Below are positions 43,463 through 52,650 of a DNA stretch of 64,000 nt, piece after piece. Origin of the DNA: Marchantia polymorpha subsp. ruderalis. Lineage: Eukaryota; Streptophyta; Marchantiopsida; Marchantiales; Marchantiaceae. The translations under genes and the position numbers were made by a program. Every line of letters begins with the position of its first letter. Position 1 is the stretch's first letter. Under the pieces are notes generated by a model. It searched no databases. It was not told where the DNA came from and saw nothing but the letters and a program-made list of their open reading frames with translations. The stretch lies in contig AP031355.1 of the NCBI GenBank assembly GCA_037833965.1, positions 15,463,501 through 15,527,500 of the forward strand, read 5' to 3'.

Positions 43463-46400
43463 ATGACCTTCGACCGGGCGGCGGAGAACGTCCCATTCTT
43501 GAATTCGCGATTCCAATCTCTTGTGCGCGCTGCGCGCATCCATCTGCTGGCTGCGGAACATTCTCGACGTCGTCGCACAGGAGATTTCTTGTTGATTGAG
43601 GGAGAAGTGAGTGCGCGTGATTTGGAATTGAGGGCGATTAGAGTTTGCCGAGAGAGAAAGAAACCCGGGCGGTGCGGAAGTAGAATGAGCGGGCGAGCGA
43701 ACCCCAGGAACGCAATGACGAGACCGAGCAGATTGCGGATGGTGCCACTTCGCCTACCGCAGAACGGGCTGCGCGCTTTTGAGGAGCGCTTAATAGCAAG
43801 AAAGCTCGATTTCTTGCTATGGGGATGGAATTACATCTGTGCGAATATGGTGCGCGAGTGGCTAGAGCCACAGGGACCACCCTCGCGCGGATTGCGTCCG
43901 CATGTTGATCGATGGACAGTCCAAGATTGGGCGCAGGCGTTGGGAAGGTGTGCTGGCATGCCAGGGCATCTCCTTTTCGACAGTGAGAGCATCAAGGTGA
44001 CCAAGCAAGAAGAGGCGCAATTTGTGGAGCTGTTCAAGACCGGGAGGTCTACCAAGAATGGGTACAGGACCCGTGATTACAAGGATCGATTTCGCCGGAC
44101 TTTGTCCGCGGCGCTGATGCAATTACTGCAGCCGCACCGCGCCTGCTACATCACATTGTGGCAGGTCTCTTTTGTGAAGTGCGTCATCGAGGGAACTCCA
44201 ATTCACTGGGCGAGCATCCTGCACAGGGTGATGCGACAGCACGCGTTTGAGGAGAAGGGGGGAACTCTAAACCATCTTTCTCCTTTCCTCATCAATTTTT
44301 ATCGACAGCGGAATTGTTTGACAGCGGCGGAGCTTGAACATTTTCCGCCATTGTCCATCGACCATCCCGAGAAGTATGTGCGGGAGAACGAGGTCGACAC
44401 TGATGCAGAGGAGTCACCGACTTCTACCCCATCAAGACGGAGGGACGAAGGGAGACACACTCCTGCAGCACGAGTGCCGCGGAAGCGGCGATGGAGGGAA
44501 GAGTCTGAAGAGGAGCAGCATCAAGAACCCTCTGCTCCCATTCGACCGCGGCCGCTGTGCGAGCCATACAGCCGGCCGAAGCAGAAGGCACGCAGACTGG
44601 TGTTACCAGCCGACAGTGCAGACACGGCGACGATTGCGACGGAGAAAGGAAGTGCGTCGCCAGAGAGGCATGAGGAAGCGCGGACGACCGCAGGAGCGAC
44701 GGGCCACGCTGCAACCTCGACGGGAGAGAGGCCGCCTACGGGCCAAGGGCCTCCGGAGTTACCACGTGCGATGCGGACAGGTGTTCCGTTTGCGCACAGA
44801 CGAGCCTCCGCGGACCGGCGAACACAAGTGGACGTGGATCTACGCTTACGCGTGGGAAGGAGCAGTCCGCCTGTGCACAGGCGCTCACCTGTGCACAGGT
44901 CGCCTGTGCACAGGACGCCTCCACACGTGCCGCCTGTGCACAGGCAGGAATCACCCCCGTTCCAACGTAGGAAGGGGAAGGAGCCGGCGGAAGAACCGCC
45001 TACAAGACACCGGCCCTCGGGGCCAGACCCTCCGGCGCACCACGCGCCGCAATTTGCGCCTTCGGCGCCAGGGCCTTCGAGCCGAGGAGATACGAGCAGA
45101 GAGCGTGCGGAGGCCGCACCATCGGCGGGAAGTCCGCCGATAGATGCGCCTTCGGCGGTAGGGCCTATAGGCCAAGGAACATCGGGCGTGCGGCCCCCGG
45201 CCATGTCGCCTTCGGCGATAGATGTCCGCGGCGCTACGCCTGCGGCGGACAAAGCGCCGGCAAATGCGCCTGCGCACGGGCCGGGCACAGCCCCCACGGA
45301 CCGATCAAGGGAGCAGCAACAGACGGAGGAGCGGAGTGACTGTCCGCGGGATGAAATTTCGATGCGCGATGCGCAATCAAACCCCGCGCAGCCACCTTCC
45401 GCTCGATCGCCTTCGGCGGCGGGCGACGGCGGCAGAGAGGATGCGGTAGACAATCAACAAGCGAGCGACGGGGATGCCGCACGGGTACATTCGCCTTCCG
45501 CCTTAGACATTTTGGCGACGAGCAGCGAGGCTGCAGCCGTGCCTTCGCAGGCAGCACACGTCGATGACGTGCAGCCCCACTCGGGGCAGTCGCCGACGCA
45601 ATCAATGGCGACTGAAATTCTCCACTCGGATGATGACGACGGAGGCTCCACGGAAGAAATGTCAGGAGCAGAAGACACCGAGGAGGAGGAGGAGGAAATT
45701 GTTGGAGCGCCGGCGGCGGCGCTCTCTGAGCAGGTGATTCCGTTGCTGCGGTACTTGGATCGCAAGGTCGATAAATACGCCGACCCACTCCAGCCGGGAT
45801 CTTACATCGAGTTAGTGCGCAGGCGGACTCGCACTAAAGTCCACACCAGCAAGCTATTAGCTAGAGTGGACCAGGAGTTGAAGGAATTGAAGGAGAAGCA
45901 TGCGTGCTTGTGGGGTCAGTACAAGCTTAATCAGAAATTCTACAAGCACTCCGAGAAGATGAAGGATGAGAAACTGGACGAGCTCACCGAGGAGCAGGTG
46001 AAGGTCAAGGAAGCACTCATTTCTGAGCAGGCCCAGAATCGGATTTTGTCAGAGGAGCTCGTGCGACAGACGCGGTTGTTGGAACAATGTCAGCTCGCAC
46101 GGCAGGCGGATGAAGAGTTAATCCGCAGGTTACAGTCAGAGTGTGGCGAATTGAGAGCGCAACGTGCTGAAGCCGAATCGCAATTAGTGATACTTGAAGA
46201 GGATCGCAGGAAGGAGGCGGATCGCACGAAGGTGGAGACGGCGAGGCGAGTCGCCCACTGTCTCAAGGGCTACGCCCACTGGGAAGTGAAGGCGCAGGAG
46301 AAACTCACACTGCGTGAGTTTGAATTGCGCGCAGCCGGGTTGTTGTCAGGCGACAGTAGGAGTCGGCGGAAGGTAGCATAGAAGCTCGATGCCTTTCTGT

Positions 46401-46585
46401 CGAAGGCACAGGATACCATGTCCGCCCTCGAAGGGGAGGTGTCCGCGGCGTTGCAGCGTTTGGGACTGCGCAGTCGAGCGGAAGATTGGCAGGGTAGGGA
46501 GTTAGTGCGCGGCAGTCGGCCGCGCAGGAGACGTAGTACAGGTTCCGCGGAGTGTAGTGTAGCGTGGTTCCGTGCAGGCGTGTAG
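43463..46585 (+). pseudogene. LTR ORF of the third-level LTR, nearly whole (about one break)
   Basis: It shares start, domains and tail with the 1191-4298 protein and is nearly identical to it. One clear difference is in the middle region near 44868-44914, where extra copies of the CGCCTGTGCACAGG palindrome add in-frame PVHR units. About one break near the end of the frame. Confidence 0.8.
44868..44914 (+). repeat. In-frame expansion of CGCCTGTGCACAGG palindromes
   Basis: Three palindrome units lie side by side here; the collinear place in LTR A (about 2613-2630) has one. The added units keep the frame and code for PVHR repeats. Confidence 0.8.
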
Positions 46586-46621
46586 CGTAGTGCAGTGTAG
46601 TGCTAGGTAGGACTTAGAAGG

Positions 46622-46629
46622 TATAAAAT
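46622..46629 (+). promoter_or_regulatory. TATA box of the third-level LTR
   Basis: TATAAAAT at the subfamily 2 position, about 40 bases after the ORF region. Confidence 0.5.
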
Positions 46630-47821
46630 TGTTCCAGGCGTTTTGCCTGGGGTTCTTTCCCATCAGAAGTGCAGATCAGGAACCCATTTCCTTTGCGTGT
46701 TTGTGTCCTTGAGTTCTGTCACCACGCACGAGGAGTTACAACTTAGCGTTCCGCATTTTGTAGCTGAAGGCCTTCGGCCGAATGTTCAGAGCTAGTACAT
46801 TGGTTAGAGACTTGAGTAGTTCGGATCTACACCTGCGGGTGATTGCCGATGCTCAGAGCCAGTGACTAGTTAGATACTTGAACAGTTTCGCCCCTACACC
46901 TTCGAGTGTTTCTTTCTGATTGTACTCCTTTGGGATTTTTCCCCTGAATGCCAAAGTGAAGTTTTGCTACTTCGTGTAAGCCTTGGTTGTAAATTCAGGT
47001 TACGCTGCAGCAGGTGCCTTGAGGGTAACCCCTGTAGTATTTCTGGGAATGACAAGTGCCTGAGAATTCAAACTCTTCAATAGACTGTTGTTGTGTTACT
47101 GGAATGTTTCACAGTGAGTCCTTCAGTGTGGACCTGTGTTCTCTGCGCGTTTTGTGAGTTGAGAGTGTTGTTCACCGCGTCTGAGTGACTTCGATCCGAA
47201 GTAGGCAGTCCAAACCGGGTTTCCTACACTAGCAGCAAGCTAGTGGAAGTGTTGTAAAAGCCGGAGTTGGAAGTCACTGCCCGCAGCTTTGCCGAGTGTG
47301 CTCGCGAGAGACTTTCCCCCTAAAATCCTGAAGTAGAGGTCCTAACGGATCTCTGGGTTGTGTTTCTGTAGTTTCAGGTGTGTGTGTGTGTGTGTTACGC
47401 TGCACTGTGCGACCTCCGAGTGCGCTCCGAGTGGACACTTGCAGTATTTCTGGGAGTGACAGTCGCCTGAGAATTCAAACTCATCAATAGTCTGTTAAAC
47501 GTGACACTTTGTACCCTGTGTGTTCCTCTGTCCCTGTGGGTTCGACCTTTCTACCACTATATTGCAGTTTTAGCCTTTAGTGGGTTATTACACAGGTGTG
47601 TGTGTGTGTGTGTGTGTGTTACGCTGCACTGTGCGACCTCCGAGTGCGCTCCGAGTGGACACTTGCAGTATTTCTGGGAGTGACAGTCGCCTGAGAATTC
47701 AAACTCCTCAATAGTCTGTTAAATGTGACACTTTGTACCCTATGTGTTCCTCTGTCCATGTGGGTTCGACCTTTCTACCACTATATTGCAGTTTTAGCCT
47801 TTAGTGGGTTATTACACAAGA

Positions 47822-49926
47822 GCAACAAGTCTAGCAAGAACGGGTACAAGACCCGGGACTACAAGGATCGCTACCGCAGAAATGTCGCGGTAGCACTTAT
47901 TCAACTCTTGCAGCCGCACAGGACCACCTACATAACTTCTTGGCAGGTGGCATTCGTGGAGCTGGCGTTGGCCGGAGCTCCGATTCATTGGGCTCGCATT
48001 TTGTGGAAGATAACGAGGCAGCATGCGTTCGAGGAGAAGGGAGGATCGATCAATCAACTCTTCCCCTTCTTGATCAATTTCTATCGGTCAATGGGTTGTC
48101 TGACCACGACCGAGCGGGTGCAATTTCCATTGCTGTCACGCAGCAATCCGGGGCGGTATATGAAGGACGTCGAGGTCGACACCGACGAAGATGAGACCCC
48201 TGCCTGCACGCCACCAGCCCAACCGAGGGCCGAAGGAGAATCGCTCGCAGCACGAGTGCCGCGGAAGCGATGATGGGAAGGAGGAGCAGAGAAGGGTCAG
48301 CAACGCAAGGCTGCTGCTCTCAAACGGAAGCGGCCACTGACACAGCTCTACAGTCGGCCTAAGCAAAAGGCACACAGGCTCGTGTTGCCTGCAAGCAGCG
48401 CGGAGACGGGGCATGCTGCAGAGGGAAGGAACTCACCATCCTCGGAGGAGGATGGGAGCGCCCGGACTGCAAAGAGCTCAGCGGACCTCCCTGCGCCAAA
48501 GGCACGGACGCCTTCGGCGAAAGCAAGACGGCCTTCGGGTCAGGAGAAACAACACGCGGCACCGACGAATGTGCCGGCGGCGGATAGGTGCTTCGCGTCC
48601 GAGCAAGTACCGTTCGATGACTCGACCTCGGGTCAAGAGCCTTCGGCGCCGCAGAAAAGTAGGAAGGAGCCTTCGGGTAAGGCGCCTTCGGCTCAAGAGC
48701 CTTTGGCCGAAGAGCTTCCGGGTAAGGAACCTTCGGGGCAAGAGCCTTCGGCTGAAGCGCCTTCCGCTCAAGGGCCTTCGGCCCAAGGAACTTCGGGTCA
48801 ACGGCCTTCGGCGGTAGCACCTTCGGCATAGATCCCATGCGAGAGGACGATCGACGAGGACAAGGAGGAGGCACGTGTGCCTTCGGCTCAATCGCCTTCG
48901 GCGCTGCGCTTTTGGTAGTGACAGAACAGGCGGGCGGTGCGGGCTTGTCGGGAACAGGATCCTCCACCACATTAGACATTTTGGCAGGGAGTAGTGCGGC
49001 GGCTACAGCAGCAGAAGCTACGCAACCCAACTCCTGGGAATCGCCAGTGAATTCCGTGGCGACCGAAATCCTCAATTCGGAGGATGACAAAGACGAATCG
49101 GGCTCAGATGAGGAGGAGGAGCAGTCGGTGAAAGGCACGCCGACGACGGCACAATGCGAACAAGTGGTACCTCTGTTGAGGTACCTAGATCACAAGGTGG
49201 CAAAGTATGCAAACCCCCGCCACCTTGGGTCCTACGTCGAATTGGTGCGCAGGCGAACGCGCACCAAAGTCAGGACTAGTAGCTTGTTGGCCTCCTTAGA
49301 CGAGGACATCAAAGACCTGCAGATGAAGAACGAGGCCCTCCGCGGACACCTCGCAATCGTGCGGAAATTGCAGAAGGTAGTTAACCAGACACGGGACGAG
49401 AAGTTCGAGGAGGCGAAGAAGGAATTCGCCAAGCAGTAGACGAAGCTCGCGGATGAGCTCGATTCTGAGCAAACTCAGAATCGCATCTTGTAAGAGGAGC
49501 TCGTGTGACAGACACGGTTACTAGAGCAGTGTCAGCTCGCACGTGGATGAAGACTTAATTTGTCAACTGCAATCGCAATGCGGCAAATTGAGAGCGCAGC
49601 GTGCGGAGGCAGAGTTGCAACTGGTAGTAGTTGAAGACGATCACCAGCGGGAGGCAAATCGCACGAGAGAAGAGTTGGTGGAACGTGTGAACCACTGTCT
49701 CAGAGGTTACACTTTTTGGGAAGTGGCTGCGCAGGAGAAAATCACATTATGCGAATTAGAGCTTCGTGCGGCGGGCTTGATGTCGGGTGACAGTCGGAGC
49801 CGATGGCGAGTGGCGAAGCGACTAGATGCCTTCCTGGCAAGGTCGAGGGACGCCATTGCGAACCTCGAGGCGGAGATGACTGCGGTGTTGAGGCGGCTGG
49901 GGTTGCGCAGGAGACATAGTAGATGA
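47822..49926 (+). pseudogene. LTR ORF remnant, middle and C-terminal piece (subfamily 3)
   Basis: It resumes with SSKNGYKTRDYKDRYRRN, then WQVAFVELALAGAPIHWARIL, a middle region filled with GCCTTCGG repeats (coding as PSG/PSA/EPS), then LDILAGSSAAATAAEA, SVATEIL, VVPLLRYLDHKVAKYA and coiled-coil sequence. It is broken in several places; a fossil belonging to the outermost LTR. Confidence 0.75.
48500..48900 (+). repeat. Cluster of GCCTTCGG palindromic microrepeats inside LTR ORF remnant
   Basis: Dense copies of GCCTTCGGSY units (about one per 15-25 bases). Read on the plus strand they give Pro-Ser-Gly/Ala repeats. Confidence 0.85.
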
Positions 49927-49992
49927 CCTACAGTGTAGTGCAATGTACTGCAGCATAGTGTAGTGTAGAGTGTTAGCTAGGATTGTAGAAGG

Positions 49993-49999
49993 TATAAAG
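49993..49999 (+). promoter_or_regulatory. TATA box of the outermost LTR
   Basis: TATAAAG followed by the CAAGGC/GCCTTG hairpin; same position as in other subfamilies. Confidence 0.5.
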
Positions 50000-51019
50000 T
50001 AGTTCAAGGCGTCTTGCCTTGGGATTCTTCCAGTTTCGGAAGTGTAGATTAGGAACTTATTTTCTTTGCGTGTTTGTGTCCTTAGTTCTGTCACCGCGCA
50101 AGAGGAGCTACAGCTGGACAAAGATAGCGCATTTTGTAGCTGAAGGCCTTCGGCCGAATGTTCAGAGCTAGTGTACTGGTTAGATACTTGAGCAGTTTGG
50201 ATCTACACCTGCGGGTGATTGCTGAATGCCTAGAGCTAGTAATTGGTTAAATACTTGAGCCGTTCGTCCTTACACCTTCGGGTGATTGTTCTTGGTTGTA
50301 CTCCTTCGGGATGTTTCCCCTGAATGCCAAAGTGAAGTTTTGTTACTTCGAGTAAGCCTTGGTTGTAATTCAGGTTACGTTGCGGAAGGCACCCTCAGGG
50401 CAAACCTCTGTCTGCAGAAGGCCCCCTCGGGGCAAACCTCTGTAGTATTTCTGGGAATGACTAGTGCTTGAGAATTCAAACTCGTCAATAGACTGTTATG
50501 GTGTGCCACTAGATCTTTTCTCAGTTCAGTTTCTCAGTTCGGACCTGTATTCTCTGCGCGTTTTGTGAGTTGAGTGTGTTGTTCACCGCGTGTGAGTGAC
50601 TTCGGTTTGACGAAGATACCGCATCCGAAGTAGAAAGTCCAACCCGGGTGGTCTGTGCTAGCAGAAACTAGTGGAAGGGTTGTAAAAGCCGGAGTTGGGA
50701 GTCACTACCTGCAGATTCGCTGAATGTACTCGTGAGAGACTTTCCCCTGAAATCTTAAGTAGAGGTCCTAACCGACCTCTGAGTTGTGTTTCTATAGTTT
50801 CAGGTGTGTGTTGGGGTGAACTACGCTGCACTGTGCGTCCTCCGAATGACCTCCGAGTTGAGCACTTGCAGTATTTATGCGAGTGACAGTCGCCTGAGAA
50901 TTCAAACATTTCAATAGTCTGTTAAACGTGACACTTTGTACTCTGTGTGTTGCCTCTGCCCCTCTGGGTTCGACCTTTTGCTGCTATACTGGGGTTTTAG
51001 CCTTTGGTGGGTTATTACA

Positions 51020-51633
51020 ATGGGATATGTTATCATCTGGGGCTTATTCAACCAATTCATCGGCGGTCACTACACCAACTACGTCAGAGCGCTTCTTTAC
51101 TGCGTTGCGATGTTCTTGGCCGTGTGCAGATGCGGAGGAGCTGTGATGTACTTCTGGGATCGAAGCCTCAAGAACACGAATCTCAAAGGTAGCACTCAGG
51201 ATCTCGTTAACAGTATGCCCCCATCGCCTGTCAAGGATGGCCATGCCCTTCAGGCTGGCGGTGATCTCGAAAGTCTTGGTGCTTCTCCGAGAACCCCTTG
51301 GCGAGGAGATGTTACTCTGGGCAGGAGACCAGACTGGCAAGGTGAGTTCACTCCTAATCCTAGTTGCTTCGCCGGAGCTCTGATTGAGACTGATTCAAAT
51401 CCGCTTTGAAAAGCGGTATTCGCATTCGAGCACGTGCTCACATGACAAGCTGATGGCGTTGTTCAGGAATGTTTGGCGAGTTTGCCGAGCTATACAGAGG
51501 AAAGAACGTCGGAGTCCTGGTATCCGGTGGATCGAATATGCAAGAGGACGTCGCCGCCCGCTGTAAGCATGACAACAGCTTACAAGGCTCTGAAGTGGCG
51601 TTCCACTACCACTCCGTCAGCTTCGAGCTGTAA
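51020..51633 (+). pseudogene. FRO-like ferric-chelate reductase, right part and last exon
   Basis: Directly after the target duplication the frame of 30668 resumes as GYVIIWGLFNQF, giving a second hydrophobic segment (ALLYCVAMFLAV), then VMYFWDRSLK and a linker to LGRRPDWQ. A GT-AG intron of 125 bases follows (51342-51466). The last exon reads GMFGEFAELYRGKNVGVLV, SGGSNMQEDVAARC, and ends FHYHSVSFEL with a stop at 51631-51633. GKNVGVLV-GG plus the final F-F-S-SF pattern is the C-terminal NAD(P)-binding end of FRO proteins. This half is open and spliceable as it stands, but it is cut off from the left half by 20 kb of LTRs. Confidence 0.8.
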
Positions 51634-52650
51634 ATCGTCGACACCTTTGGTGTGGAAGTAGAGATGTATCCTATTCAGTAGGAACCGAACCCCCCAACTG
51701 AGTGTCCAAGTTCAGAAACTAGGCACAAGCAGCAATCCCTATATTCCTATTGAGCCCATATTCCTATATTTCAGTATCTGATTCTTAGATTAATCAAATG
51801 GATTACTTCGAGCTGGTGGATGTAAAAATAATGTGGAAAGCTATTTCTGCCTAATGTAGAGCTACTCAGCAATTGTTGTTGCACTATCTGAGCATTAGAC
51901 ACCGGCACAGCCGCTTTTCAAAACCATAGAGCACCGTAAGCCCGTCGCCAAACTTCTGAAGCGTGTGATTTCGACAAGATCAGATGAGCTTGTGTATCAT
52001 TTTGAAACCCAAAATCAGAAAAGAAAAAAAAACAAGCACAGTTTCTGTGCATGATCTTGAGAGAAATCAGAATCTTCTTACTTAAGTTCGATGGCGTGTG
52101 TGGCTATGGTAGATTCGTATATTTTCTAGACTCATATGTCATTCCATCTCAGTCCTTGTTTCCTGTGAGGACGACAAGCACAATGTGATGTTAATTGTAA
52201 GATCAGCGCGCTCACTAATTTCAAGGACGGTCCATTATTCCATACCATGCAATAATATGTCTGCATATTAGTCACCAAAAATTAGAGGCGTGCCAAACAG
52301 CCACGTGTTTCCAGCCGCCACGGCTACTTCGCCCTCCGTTGAAGGCTGTTGCTTTCAACTGAGGGCGAACGAGAATACATTCGAGTTTCAAATTTGACAT
52401 AGGAATCAGAAAGGTCAGAGGCCGATAGAGTCGCGTCCTCCCCGACAAACTGTCAAGGAAATCTCGTGCGGACGTGACTGGTGGTGCGTTCTCCTGGTGC
52501 CGAGCAGTTTTTACGGAGCGAGAAGGTGCCAATTCTAGACAGCATCGACGCACGCCACCATAGCTCGTGTTGGGTCGCCTAATTTAGTCGGCGGGCTTTG
52601 ATCTCTCTTGTCATTTCGATCTCGATCTCAGTGCTTGTCCGACGGTAAAG
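51634..52650 (+). promoter_or_regulatory. FRO 3' flank and upstream region of PP2C copy 2
   Basis: 51634-52020 matches 59461-59850 (FRO 3' flank). 52025-52650 matches 9181-9813 and 59855-60480 (PP2C upstream region). No gene is seen in it. The intergenic distance from the FRO stop to the PP2C ATG is about 1.0 kb. Confidence 0.6.

Larger units (their letters stand above)
42219..47592 (+). mobile_element. Solo LTR (subfamily 2), third level of nesting
   Basis: It starts TGTGGTACCCCAC at 42219 and ends GGGTTATTACA at 47592; 5374 bp. The target duplication CAGGT is at 42214-42218 and 47593-47597, at the edge of the GT run of the second-level LTR. It is very close in sequence to LTR A at 1-5354, so the two are recent relatives. 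Confidence 0.95.
32270..47816 (+). mobile_element. Second-level solo LTR (subfamily 2), itself split by two younger LTRs
   Basis: It starts TGTGGTACCCCAC at 32270 and ends GGGTTATTACA at 47816. The target duplication CAAGA is at 32265-32269 and 47817-47821. Its own DNA is 32270-36931, 41802-42218 and 47598-47816, about 5.3 kb, matching the subfamily 2 LTR length. It sits inside the LTR ORF of the outermost solo LTR. Confidence 0.95.
30669..51019 (+). mobile_element. Outermost solo LTR of the nested stack (subfamily 3)
   Basis: It starts TGTGATAATCCAC at 30669 and ends GGGTTATTACA at 51019. The target duplication ATGGG is at 30664-30668 and 51020-51024. Its own DNA is 30669-32269 and 47822-51019, about 4.8 kb; the rest is a younger LTR inserted at CAAGA. 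It has no internal gag-pol. It lies in the coding region of the FRO gene, whose frame resumes on the right. It is the oldest member of the stack. Confidence 0.95.

Noticed and set aside
42219-47592. LTR ORF as a host gene caught once by an element
   Set aside because: It is present in all subfamilies at the same LTR position, so it is an old part of the family; an ancient capture is still possible.
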